Assembly (NCBI GenBank): GCA_002270465.1
Contig: NQOF01000001.1
Location: forward strand, 374,501-438,500
Reading direction: 5' to 3'
From: Blautia hominis
GTDB lineage: Bacteria; Bacillota; Clostridia; Lachnospirales; Lachnospiraceae
DNA: 64,000 nucleotides
The translations under genes were made by a program, and so were the position numbers. Below are positions 17,866 to 25,895 of this stretch, one piece after another. The notes beneath the pieces are model-generated. The model saw only the letters and a program-made list of their open reading frames with translations. It was not told where the DNA came from and made no database searches. Each line of letters begins with the position of its first letter. Position 1 is the first letter of the stretch.

Positions 17866-18546
17866 TCAGTCATGGGATGGTATGTACTGGCGGATCCTGC
17901 CGCAGAATTCCCCGAAGTTCTGGGTCTGCAGGATCACCTTTCCCGGTCCGGTAAGTTTTGTGAGGAACAGACCCTCACCGCCCAAAAACATATTCATACC
18001 GCCTTTTACCATCTCAATCTCATACTGCACGCTGCCCTCAAAGGCCACCACATTTCCGGTATCTACTTTGATCACTTCTCCCGGCAGAAGTTCTTTCTCC
18101 ACTTTATTGCCGTCCACTTCCAGAAAGACCATGCCATTGCCCTGCATTTCCTGAAGGATGAACCCCTCACCCCCAAAGAAACCGGAAGATACTTTTTTTG
18201 TAAATGCCACTTTAGTCTCCACTGCACTTTCCGCACAGAGGAAAGATCCCTTCTGGCAGTAAAAGCCTCTGTACGCCCTTAAGTCAACCGGAACGATCTC
18301 CCCGGGAACCGTGGAGGAAAACGCGATCATAGCCCCATCCATTTCAGCCTGATAGCTTGTCATAAAAAAAGATTCCCCGGAAAACATACGGCCTAAGCCC
18401 CGCATAAGGCCGCCTCTCGCATTGGTGCTCATGCTGATGCCGGCACTCATCCAGCACATTCCCCCGGTCTGTGTATAGATACTTTCCCCTCTGTTCAACA
18501 GCATTTCCACCGCCGGCATAACAGTGCCTTCCAGTTTGTATCTCAT
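17866..18546 (-). CDS. AIM24 family protein (TIGR00266-like)
   Basis: Protein of 226 aa of the AIM24/TIGR00266 type: a beta-rich fold with repeated glycine motifs (TQTGGMCWMSAGISMSTNARGGLMRGLGRMFSG at residues about 26-58, then SSGFFGGEGFILQEMQGNGMVFLE and FLGGEGLFLTKLTGPGKVILQT). Members are single-gene conserved proteins without an established bacterial function. Its start overlaps the NUDIX stop by 4 bp, so the two are co-transcribed. Confidence 0.85.
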   Translation of the reverse strand: MRYKLEGTVMPAVEMLLNRGESIYTQTGGMCWMSAGISMSTNARGGLMRGLGRMFSGESFFMTSYQAEMDGAMIAFSSTVPGEIVPVDLRAYRGFYCQKGSFLCAESAVETKVAFTKKVSSGFFGGEGFILQEMQGNGMVFLEVDGNKVEKELLPGEVIKVDTGNVVAFEGSVQYEIEMVKGGMNMFLGGEGLFLTKLTGPGKVILQTQNFGEFCGRIRQYIPSHD

Positions 18547-18983
18547 AATACATGCTCCTCCTTTTCTTTCATTACTCTATCCACCAGTATTGGCTGTATC
18601 TCCGGATAAGTCAAAGCCTCCGGCAGCCGGTCAAAAAACTCAATTTTTTCTATTTCGCTTTCCATTCTGCCAAAGGAAGTGATTTCCGCATAAAAAAGCA
18701 TGCCGTAAGTCTCCTCCCCGGTATCATTGACCCGGTTTTTGCCGGTAACAGAATAGACGGATACAGGCTTCAGTGTAAATGCCATTGCCCCCGTCTCCTC
18801 TTGCAATTCTCTTGCCGCTGTTTCCTCAATACTCTCCCCGGCCTCCCTGTGGCCCCCGGGAATCTCATAGGTATCCCGTTCCCTGTGCCTGACCAGAACC
18901 ATTTTTTCTCCCGCCATTGCCAGGATCACGGCAAATTTCAAAAGATGGTCCTCAGCCTGCCTGTAGAATTTTACTTCCAACAT
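18543..18983 (-). CDS. NUDIX hydrolase
   Basis: Protein of 146 aa when started at the ATG 18981-18983, which lies 8 nt behind AGAGGAG. The Nudix box is complete: GGHREAGESIEETAARELQEETGA (G-x5-E-x7-REUxEExGU). Substrate unknown; 8-oxo-dGTP or a small nucleotide sugar is typical. The open frame continues 79 codons upstream, but those codons encode a GNAT remnant (see 18984-19250), so a longer fused protein is possible although the internal ribosome site argues for a separate start. Confidence 0.85.
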   Translation of the reverse strand: MLEVKFYRQAEDHLLKFAVILAMAGEKMVLVRHRERDTYEIPGGHREAGESIEETAARELQEETGAMAFTLKPVSVYSVTGKNRVNDTGEETYGMLFYAEITSFGRMESEIEKIEFFDRLPEALTYPEIQPILVDRVMKEKEEHVL

Positions 18984-19250
18984 AAAACCCTCTCCTCTGC
19001 CGCTTGTCAGATAAAATTTACTCAGATACAGCATTTCTTCCCTGGGATAAAAGGCCAAAAACCCCACATCCCCTGACGCATCCTTTACTATATAATAGGT
19101 ATATCCGTTATTAAGCTGCTCTATTATAGCAGGAACGGTCTGAAATAACTGTATCATATAGTCATTCTGTGCGGCTCCGATCATGGGGTCGAAGACTTCC
19201 TTTACAATGGAAGACGCCAACTATGACAAATCCTCCAGCCGTCTTACATC
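18984..19250 (-). pseudogene. Decayed GNAT acetyltransferase fragment fused in frame to the NUDIX gene
   Basis: Translation in the NUDIX frame gives EVFDPMIGAAQNDYM, then NGYTYYIVKDASGDVGFLAFYPREEMLYLSKFYL and RGEGF, the first half of a typical GNAT acetyltransferase up to the acetyl-CoA loop. The N-terminal part reads VRRLEDLS-stop-LASSIVKEVF, where TAG probably replaces GAG. The second half of the domain is absent, the NUDIX start following directly. Reads as a deletion-damaged gene. Confidence 0.65.
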
Positions 19251-19715
19251 CTACCCCGATATCTGTTCAAATTCCAGTTTCCTGTGTTCTGTGTATCTCA
19301 TAATGTATTCTATTTCTCCGGTTTCCGAATCTGTCTCTGAACTTTGTATGGCAAAACCGTATTTTTTATAAAAGCGGACGGCATTTACATTTTTTGCATA
19401 TACTCTGAGGGACAGATCACGGTAACGTCTGCAGGCCTCTTTTAAAAGCGCTGTACCGATCCCCCGTCCCTGATCTTCTGTCCGTACAAAAAGTCCGGCA
19501 ATATAATGATCCTGTATCCCTATAAAACCTTGTGTCTTATGCTCTGCCTTACAGACAAGGATCTCTGCCCCCGGAAGTTCCTGCCTGACATATTCATAAT
19601 TACTCTCCCAATAAGAAGAGGGTATAAAGCTGTGTGCCTGACAGTTGGCTTCCAGCCAGATTTCCATTACATCCTCTATATCACCGGAAGTAAATTCTCT
19701 GATTTCATATTTCAT
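19251..19715 (-). CDS. GNAT family N-acetyltransferase
   Basis: Acetyltransferase of 154 aa. The acetyl-CoA loop is QGRGIG (RTEDQGRGIGTALLKEA, residues about 81-97), preceded by the beta-4 strand AGLFV and followed by NAVRFYKKYGF. Its N-terminus (REFTSGDIEDVMEIWLEANCQAHSFI) is typical of the YjaB/Rim-like subgroup. Substrate unknown. Ends immediately before the GNAT remnant. Confidence 0.85.
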   Translation of the reverse strand: MKYEIREFTSGDIEDVMEIWLEANCQAHSFIPSSYWESNYEYVRQELPGAEILVCKAEHKTQGFIGIQDHYIAGLFVRTEDQGRGIGTALLKEACRRYRDLSLRVYAKNVNAVRFYKKYGFAIQSSETDSETGEIEYIMRYTEHRKLEFEQISG

Positions 19716-19772
19716 ATGGTTACCTAACCCTTTTTTATCTTATCAGGAAACCCCCAACACATTTTTCTCCGC

Positions 19773-20369
19773 TTACCGCCCCGCCCGGCAGTTTCTGCCC
19801 AGATAGCGGAAAACTCGTCTTCTGTACTCCTTGTATTCTATGCCAAACGCATGTTCCAGGTATTTTTCCTCCTGCAGGATCTGCAGATGCAGCATAAGAA
19901 TTGCAAAACAGGTAAATACAAGAAGCGGAATATTAAAAAACATAAGTAAAATTCCGATATAAGTCAGGTCAAATCCGCAAAATGCCGGATTTCGGCTGAT
20001 GGAATAGATGCCGTCAGATACCATTTTCGTCCTGTCGCGCTCCGGAATACCGGCACGCCAGCTGTCACGCATGGTATAGACAGAAATCCCAAAGACCATC
20101 ACACCAGCTGTGGCGATGATCAGTCCAGCGATCCGCATGTTCTCAGATGCCTGATTGATTCCCCATAAGATAGATACCAACTCATAAACAGGTACGCCGA
20201 TCGTGGCTATTTTCATGATGAACTCTATGTACATGAGTTCCTCCGCCTTTTCCCCCTTTGCGATCTGGTTCGTCCTGATCCCTTTCTTTTTCTGACCCAG
20301 CATTTTGCCGAAATAGATGCCATAAAATACAAGCAATAATACAAGGCTGCTCGTCTGAAACTTGTCCAT
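19773..20369 (-). CDS. Isoprenylcysteine carboxyl methyltransferase-family membrane protein
   Basis: Membrane protein of 198 aa with about four helices, of the ICMT/PEMT-like family. The SAM-binding C-terminal signature is seen as GIYSISRNPAFCGFDLTYIG (residues about 125-144) and EEKYLEHAFGIEYKEYRRRVFRYLG. The ATG behind GAGGTGATACCACAA is chosen; the frame extends 13 codons further upstream. The bacterial substrate of these small methyltransferases is not known in general. Confidence 0.82.
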   Translation of the reverse strand: MDKFQTSSLVLLLVFYGIYFGKMLGQKKKGIRTNQIAKGEKAEELMYIEFIMKIATIGVPVYELVSILWGINQASENMRIAGLIIATAGVMVFGISVYTMRDSWRAGIPERDRTKMVSDGIYSISRNPAFCGFDLTYIGILLMFFNIPLLVFTCFAILMLHLQILQEEKYLEHAFGIEYKEYRRRVFRYLGRNCRAGR

Positions 20370-20482
20370 TTGTGGTATCACCTCTGTTATGTTATTGTCC
20401 GAATCCACTTTCTGTCCTTTGAAAGGCAGTGCCGAATTCTTTCAATACAGTATACCCTACATGCCCCGGGATTGCAAATATT

Positions 20483-20519
20483 AAAATCCCAGGGCAGTTT
20501 TCACTTTCCCTGAGATTTT
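20483..20519 (-). terminator. Terminator after the radical SAM gene
   Basis: Stem AAAATCCCAGGG / CCCTGAGATTTT (20483-20494 and 20508-20519, one G-T pair), followed on the minus strand by AATATTT. It lies about 95 bp beyond the radical SAM stop. Confidence 0.6.
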
Positions 20520-20614
20520 ATTCCCGCAGGCAATGAGCCAGGCGGGCATACTTGTATGTACATTTGGGGACTGCCGCGAAGATCAACACCCCCGTTGCCT
20601 GCGGGTTTGTTGTC

Positions 20615-21499
20615 TTACATGGGCATAAAATCAAAAATGTTCATCTGGCTGGCACTATGTTTCTCCTCAAACTTGTGCAGATAAGAGAAAATCCTGTCCA
20701 CACTGCTCTCCAGGCCATTCCTTCTGCAGATTTCATAAAAAACGGACATAAGTTTTTTCTCATTGGGGCTGCCAGCCTCATAAGCATTTCCGTAATTCTC
20801 AATATATTTTCTGCGAAGGCCCGGAAAATGCTGTTCCAGTTTTTCGTAAAAATACTGCCTGTCCCCATCCCGCAGCGTGACTCCCATGCCAAAGTTCAGT
20901 ACACCATATGTTTTCGCTCTGACTGCATAGTCCATGATCCCTCTCACATTTTCTTCCGTATCGTTGATAAACGGCAGAACAGGGGAGAACCACACAACTG
21001 TGGGAATCCCTTCTTCCCGGAGGATATTAAGCACCTCGGCCCTCCTTTTTGTAGTACATACATGAGGTTCCAAAATACGGCACAGTTCCTCATCCGCGGT
21101 TGTCAGGGTCATCTGCACAACGCACTTTGTCTTTTCATTGATCTTTTTCAGCAAATCCAAATCCCGCAGGACCAGATCAGATTTTGTCTGCAGCGCTGCT
21201 CCAAACCCATAATACTCTATAAGCTCCAGGCATTTTCTGGTAAGGCCAAGCTTGTTTTCCAAAGGCAGATAAGGGTCGCTCATAGCCCCTGTGCCTATCA
21301 TACATTTCTTCCGCTTGCTTCTCAGCGCGGCTTCCAGTAACTGAGGGGCATTTATCTTGACTTCTATATCTTCAAAATCATGTTTCATCCCATAACAGGT
21401 ACTCCTGGAATCACAGTAAATACAGCCGTGGCTGCAGCCTCGGTACAGATTCATGCCATTTTGGGCGGACAGGATGGATTTTGCATTTACCTCGTGCAT
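20615..21499 (-). CDS. Radical SAM protein of the SPL/Rv2578c-like family
   Basis: Protein of 294 aa. The radical SAM cluster motif is YRGCSHGCIYCDSRS (CxxxCxxC, residues about 19-33). TGAMSDPYLPLE and LTLTTADEELCRILEP follow, the arrangement of the spore-photoproduct-lyase-related group (COG1533) rather than true SplB, which is larger and carries a C-terminal catalytic Cys. Reaction unknown. Starts 15 bp after the ACT-domain gene stop, so the two form an operon. Confidence 0.85.
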   Translation of the reverse strand: MHEVNAKSILSAQNGMNLYRGCSHGCIYCDSRSTCYGMKHDFEDIEVKINAPQLLEAALRSKRKKCMIGTGAMSDPYLPLENKLGLTRKCLELIEYYGFGAALQTKSDLVLRDLDLLKKINEKTKCVVQMTLTTADEELCRILEPHVCTTKRRAEVLNILREEGIPTVVWFSPVLPFINDTEENVRGIMDYAVRAKTYGVLNFGMGVTLRDGDRQYFYEKLEQHFPGLRRKYIENYGNAYEAGSPNEKKLMSVFYEICRRNGLESSVDRIFSYLHKFEEKHSASQMNIFDFMPM

Positions 21500-21514
21500 A
21501 TTTTACTCTGCCTC

Positions 21515-21886
21515 CTACGATGCGGCGAACCGGTAGCCGGCCTGTTTCAGACACTCTACAGCCTTTGGAAAATTCTCTTCTTTTGTGAGAATGTAATCCG
21601 TGTTATAAGTGGACACAGCGAAAATCCCGATCTTGTTCTCCGCTAAGACAGCAGAGATCGCAGACAAAATCCCTATCAAAGAAAAATCCAGAACGCCCTG
21701 GATCCGGAACGCTTTCCAGCCGTCATCACGTTCCAGCGCATCTTCCGGTACCTGTTTTGCTGCACATACCAGCGACAATTCCTCATCCGTTCTCCCTACA
21801 AAACAGAATCCGTCTTTCAAAAGCTCCGGTGAAAATTCCTTTATCTTACATACAGAAAAATCTTGGTCAATAATTTTAAGTTCCAT
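21515..21886 (-). CDS. ACT-domain protein
   Basis: Protein of 123 aa with two ACT-like halves; the second reads FRIQGVLDFSLIGILSAISAVLAENKIGIFAVSTYNTDYILTKEENFPKAVECLKQAG, the classic ligand-binding betaalphabeta pattern of the CASTOR/ACT_7 subgroup. A small amino-acid sensor without catalytic domain. It precedes the radical SAM gene on the same strand. Ligand unknown. Confidence 0.82.
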   Translation of the reverse strand: MELKIIDQDFSVCKIKEFSPELLKDGFCFVGRTDEELSLVCAAKQVPEDALERDDGWKAFRIQGVLDFSLIGILSAISAVLAENKIGIFAVSTYNTDYILTKEENFPKAVECLKQAGYRFAAS

Positions 21887-21919
21887 CTTTCCTCCTATTA
21901 TAAGCTGCCTGCAAGGGGC

Positions 21920-22387
21920 TTATCTCATACAGTTCCTTACAAGCCGTTCCGGCACACCCATTCTCTCAGCCGTTTCCTCCACACCCATGCCGCTGTCCAG
22001 AAAACGTCTGCACACAAGTTTCAGACTCTCGCCCACTTCAAGCACATGACCATCCGGATCATAAAACCGTACCACCCGCTGTCCCCAGTTATGCTCATAC
22101 ACCGGATGCACAAGCTTTACATCTGTTCTTTTCTCCAGTTTGGAGACGAAACGGTCGAAATCCTCCTCCTCAAAATAGACCTCACTGTTCTTCCCGCCGT
22201 AAGTGATATCCCCCTTCTCACAACCAATGAATTCCAGCCAGCTCTCCTCTGTCTGCAGGGACAGTCCTCCGGTCAGTACGGCATTTGCCCCCAGATCAGT
22301 GACCGTACGCAGTCCCAGTACCTCTCTGTAAAACGCTTTTGACTTTTCCATATCCTGAACTATCAGCATGGGATTTTTTAATTTCAT
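21920..22387 (-). CDS. VOC family (glyoxalase/dioxygenase-fold) protein
   Basis: Protein of 155 aa. Residues 1-115 form two betaalphabetabetabeta units (KNPMLIVQDMEKSKAFYREVLGL ... YDPDGHVLEVGE), the vicinal-oxygen-chelate fold with a Glu ligand at the end. The C-terminal 35 residues (CRRFLDSGMGVEETAERMGVPERLVRNCM) look like a short helix-turn-helix-type tail, not part of the standard fold. Function unknown. Confidence 0.8.
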   Translation of the reverse strand: MKLKNPMLIVQDMEKSKAFYREVLGLRTVTDLGANAVLTGGLSLQTEESWLEFIGCEKGDITYGGKNSEVYFEEEDFDRFVSKLEKRTDVKLVHPVYEHNWGQRVVRFYDPDGHVLEVGESLKLVCRRFLDSGMGVEETAERMGVPERLVRNCMR

Positions 22388-22536
22388 TTCTCTTCCTCCG
22401 TCAACTTACTTTCTCGTCCAATCGTAACTAATCTGTACAGTTACAGGCAAAGATCCATGCAGAACCGCCTTTGGCGATGGGAACTTTGTTTGGCTGCAAA
22501 ATGCTTTCCTGCGGTCTTCGCAGTGAATGCGCAGAC

Positions 22537-23220
22537 CTATTGAATCGTTACGTCCAATCTTGCTGCCCCTTTCCGGAACGCACTATCCACTTCCCTGCAG
22601 AGGCTCTCATAAAAAGCCACTGCCGCCGCTTTTCGCTCCATGGCAATCTCCCGGCCTCTTTTCGTATAAAGCATATCATAAATCTTTATGAGTTTCTGCT
22701 TATATTCATGGAAAAAGGAATCCTCGGTCTCTTCCTCTCCGTCCGCGATCCGTCCGTCGGGCAGGCGTGTATATATAGGCTCAGACACCTGGCCTCCGTA
22801 TTGAAGCGTCCGCGCAGCCCCCAAAGCACCCGTCACGTCAATCTTATCCGCATCGAATAATATTTCCGCCTCTATACTCTCCGGGAGTATTCCCCCGCTT
22901 TTCCGGAAGGAGTGTGCCAAAATACAGTGTTCTACTTTAGAAACATATTCCCTGTCATACCCCTGGCCACTCAAATAACTCACAGCCATCTCCGCGCCTG
23001 CTTTTGCATGGGAGATCTTCTTGTTCTCAATCTGTGCTTTTCTGCCGATATCGTGCAGGAGGCAGGCACAGATCAGAACATCATAATCCACATCTTTCTC
23101 ATATTCCGCTATATCCAGAGCAACATACAGCACACGGTAAATATGTTCCACATCGTGTGCGCTGTCCTGCATACAGGATCTCATATATTTTTTCAGTTTT
23201 TCATATGTCTTTTTATCCAT
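22537..23220 (-). CDS. HD-domain phosphohydrolase
   Basis: Protein of 227 aa. Metal-binding residues are visible as SAHDVEHIYRV, LLHDIGRKAQ (HD pair, residues about 56-57), AHSFRKSG and FDADKIDVTGALG, the pattern of the YedJ-like HD hydrolases. The ATG at 23220 is chosen because the in-frame GTG four codons upstream sits inside the ribosome site GGGAGGAG. Starts 2 bp after the GNAT gene stop. Substrate unknown. Confidence 0.85.
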   Translation of the reverse strand: MDKKTYEKLKKYMRSCMQDSAHDVEHIYRVLYVALDIAEYEKDVDYDVLICACLLHDIGRKAQIENKKISHAKAGAEMAVSYLSGQGYDREYVSKVEHCILAHSFRKSGGILPESIEAEILFDADKIDVTGALGAARTLQYGGQVSEPIYTRLPDGRIADGEEETEDSFFHEYKQKLIKIYDMLYTKRGREIAMERKAAAVAFYESLCREVDSAFRKGAARLDVTIQ

Positions 23221-23222
23221 CT

Positions 23223-23744
23223 CTATATCCACTCCTCCCTGAGCAGGCCATACTCATAAGTATCTTTCCAGATTGGATCACCCTCTTCATTGCAGAAAAA
23301 ATACACATTCTGCTTCAGTTCCCCTTCTCTTCGCATACCAAGGCGCTCCATCAGCCGCCAGGATGCGGTGTTTTTCGGATCACACATGGCTACAACACGT
23401 CTGACATCCCATTCTCTGAATGCCACATCCAGCAATGCCTGTGCACTCTCACTGGCATAGCCGTTTCCCCAGTATTTGCGGTTAAATACATAGCCAAGCT
23501 CCCAGGTGTTAAAATCTCCCTTACTGAAATACAGATTGCCGATAAGCTGCCCGTCTTTTTTACAGACTGCCCAAAAGTCATTGTTTTTTGCTCTTCTGCC
23601 TGCTTCCTCCCTGGCCTCTTCCGGACTCATGGGGGTATATGGTTCATACCGCACTACTTCCGCATCCGAAAGATATTCGTAAAGCCCCTCCCCGTCTTCC
23701 GGCTGAAACGGTCTGAGTATTAATCGTTCTGTCTCTATCTGCAT
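23223..23744 (-). CDS. GNAT N-acetyltransferase (RimJ/RimL-like)
   Basis: Protein of 173 aa. Begins IETERLILRPFQPEDGEGLYEYLSD, the typical RimJ/RimL start, with the CoA loop YWGNGYASESAQALLDVAF and the C-terminal DPKNTASWRLMERLGMRREG. These proteins acetylate ribosomal proteins, tRNA-linked or small amino compounds; target unknown. Co-transcribed with the HD gene. Confidence 0.88.
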   Translation of the reverse strand: MQIETERLILRPFQPEDGEGLYEYLSDAEVVRYEPYTPMSPEEAREEAGRRAKNNDFWAVCKKDGQLIGNLYFSKGDFNTWELGYVFNRKYWGNGYASESAQALLDVAFREWDVRRVVAMCDPKNTASWRLMERLGMRREGELKQNVYFFCNEEGDPIWKDTYEYGLLREEWI

Positions 23745-23833
23745 GGATCCTCCTCCAAAAACTCCCTCTCAGGAACATTTTTTCTATCTCTGATCTGCCA
23801 GTCACTGACATGGCCATCACTTCCGGACTATCG

Positions 23834-24871
23834 TCACATATCCAGTGCGATCCGGTTCACACGCTCCACAAACGCCTCCACCTTTTCCATATCCGGGTTA
23901 TCCGGCAGACAGCTTTCTCTGGACGCCTTCTCCATCCGCCCCTCATAATCTGCAAGCAGATCATAAAATTCTCCGGAGAATGTTCTATCCTCTTTTTGGA
24001 ACCCGCCGTTTCTTATTTTCATAAGTAACTCCAGGTCGTCCTTCCGGTTGGTGCGTATTTCCCCTTTTTCCAGAATATCAATTGCCATCATAAACAGCCG
24101 TATTAAGTGCATGGCATGTTTGTTCAAATGATCATCATCCTTCTTCCGGTTACGCTTTCCGACCTTATCGTAATCCTTAACCACATTATGCATGGCTGAC
24201 CACATATTTTCATAATCACGAAGGGGCAGATGCTTATACTGCGCATCCACGAAAATCTCTGTCTCCAAATCCTGATTTTCTGCTTTGTCTATATACAAAT
24301 GTATACTGCCCCTGTCAAAACTGCTGTACCGTCGTTCAAAATCCTCCAGAGCATTTCTGACCGAATTCAGGATATGCTTCTCTCTTTCTGTCTGCGGAAG
24401 CGAATCCCTGGCCGAGGCATTTTGCAGCCTTCTCAACTGTGCCCCCGCGTATCCCCCAAATGATCTCACTGCCCGCTTTGACAAAAACAGTCCCCTGTTA
24501 TCCAGAAGTTCCTGTCCCAGCTCCGTCTTGATCAGATACTGCTCCTCATCCAGCCCCAAGATCTCACAGGTATTTGGATTACAGTCTAACAACAGCCTCA
24601 CCATCTTATTAAAAGCATAGATCACCGTGTCCGTCTCCCTGTCCTCAAACTGTTCAAAAGAAGACAGCCCCAAAAGGTCAGAAGGCAGGTTCAATGTGAT
24701 CCCTCTAAAATCCACATCACTGCTCTCGTGATACGTCCCATAAGCATAACTCCCGCCCAGCCCCAATAAAATGATCCGGTTCCCCAGCCTCTTATCTTCC
24801 CTCAGAAAATGATAGGCCTCGGATTCCATCCGTTTCTTAAAATCCATTCCTCTATCTGCAAACTGTCCCAC
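23834..24871 (-). CDS. Predicted nucleotidyltransferase (COG3541-like)
   Basis: Protein of 345 aa. The polymerase-beta-type active site is GGSYAYGTYHESSDVDFRGI (GS-x-x-x-G-x-x-x-x-S-D-x-D, residues about 39-58). A helical region with HAMHLIRLFMMAIDILEKGEI follows, as in the YcgL/COG3541 group of large nucleotidyltransferases. Start assigned to a GTG behind AGGAGGGAAT; an ATG eight codons downstream is an alternative. Substrate unknown; phages and plasmids often carry relatives. Confidence 0.75.
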   Translation of the reverse strand: MGQFADRGMDFKKRMESEAYHFLREDKRLGNRIILLGLGGSYAYGTYHESSDVDFRGITLNLPSDLLGLSSFEQFEDRETDTVIYAFNKMVRLLLDCNPNTCEILGLDEEQYLIKTELGQELLDNRGLFLSKRAVRSFGGYAGAQLRRLQNASARDSLPQTEREKHILNSVRNALEDFERRYSSFDRGSIHLYIDKAENQDLETEIFVDAQYKHLPLRDYENMWSAMHNVVKDYDKVGKRNRKKDDDHLNKHAMHLIRLFMMAIDILEKGEIRTNRKDDLELLMKIRNGGFQKEDRTFSGEFYDLLADYEGRMEKASRESCLPDNPDMEKVEAFVERVNRIALDM

Positions 24872-24970
24872 ATTCCCTCCTGATCAATAATATACCAATT
24901 AAAACATGACAGCAGTGTGTCATATTAAGCATTCTCTTTCCTACCGCCACTCCTAATTCCTGCTGCATTC

Positions 24971-25627
24971 CTACATGCCAAACATATTTCCCTTTAACTC
25001 CACACCGGCCAGCTCCGCCAGCCTTATAATCCCCTCCTCAGCCAGCGTCACCGTAGACTCCACGTGGATAAAATCCGTCACACTATGATCAAAAAGAATA
25101 TTTCCCTGTGCCGGAAACTCCTCATCGCCATCCCAAAACAAATACTGCATAGGGATACAAGAAAATGCATTTATAATATATCCCGCATCCCCCTGCCGCA
25201 CCGGCTTTCCCCCCATTTTTTCCGCTGCCGACCTAAGCTCTTTCGTCATCCCTGCAAAAGTCAAAGCAAAAGGCCTCAAGATATTCCTTTCAAAAGCCGG
25301 TGCAAAAGGCCCGGCATTCCTCACATCCCTGAAAGGCACCCACCGCCCCGCAAGTCCCGCATTCTCCTTAGAATACCAAAACAGGTTATAAATATTCATC
25401 CTTGTCCCATTACTGATCGGGCCGCTGTCCTCCATAGCCTTTATAAATCCCTCTTCTCTATGGATCCCATACTTTCTCCCAAAATGTACAACCGTCAGAT
25501 ATTCTCCCTCCACTTTGATCTCCGGCAGTTTCTTTCGCAATGCCTCCTGGTCCATCTCCAAAAATTTCCCCCTCCAGGTTTCACTGAGCTTATCATAATT
25601 AGACTGCTGCGGTTTCCGAACATCCAT
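24971..25627 (-). CDS. DUF3786 family protein
   Basis: Protein of 218 aa matching the DUF3786 pattern: central YLTVVHFGRKYGIHREEGFI, then a region ending in FSCIPMQYLFWDGDEEFPAQGNILFDHSVTDFIHVESTVTL, with the conserved PMQYLFWDGDEEFPA element. DUF3786 proteins occur in anaerobes, often near corrinoid or Fe-S proteins; function unknown. Single gene. Confidence 0.75.
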   Translation of the reverse strand: MDVRKPQQSNYDKLSETWRGKFLEMDQEALRKKLPEIKVEGEYLTVVHFGRKYGIHREEGFIKAMEDSGPISNGTRMNIYNLFWYSKENAGLAGRWVPFRDVRNAGPFAPAFERNILRPFALTFAGMTKELRSAAEKMGGKPVRQGDAGYIINAFSCIPMQYLFWDGDEEFPAQGNILFDHSVTDFIHVESTVTLAEEGIIRLAELAGVELKGNMFGM

Positions 25628-25853
25628 TCCTCATTCTCCTCTCTTCCCTACCTGCCAAACCTTCAGATAAATCATCTCATTACCTAATTTATTTCCCAGT
25701 AAATGACCGTACAATCCTTTACTTTGAGTTAAACTAGATTATACAGGATTCCTTTCCTGATTACAACGAAATACCCCCGCCCACATCAACATTCAGCAGC
25801 CAATCCCCCATTCTCTTCCGTCCGCTTCCAAGTCAATCCCCCCAAAAAAGCCA

Positions 25854-25888
25854 AAAAGACGCATACCTCCACAAGATACGCGCCTTTT
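25854..25888 (-). terminator. Terminator of the hydrogenase gene
   Basis: Stem AAAAGACGCATA / TACGCGCCTTTT (two G-U pairs in the minus-strand RNA), followed there by TTGGCTTTTTTGG; 8 bp after the hydrogenase stop. Confidence 0.8.
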
Positions 25889-25895
25889 ACCATCT

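Noticed and set aside
20615-21499. Spore photoproduct lyase (SplB)
   Set aside because: The protein is shorter than SplB and has no evident C-terminal catalytic Cys; only the SPL-related radical SAM group is supported.
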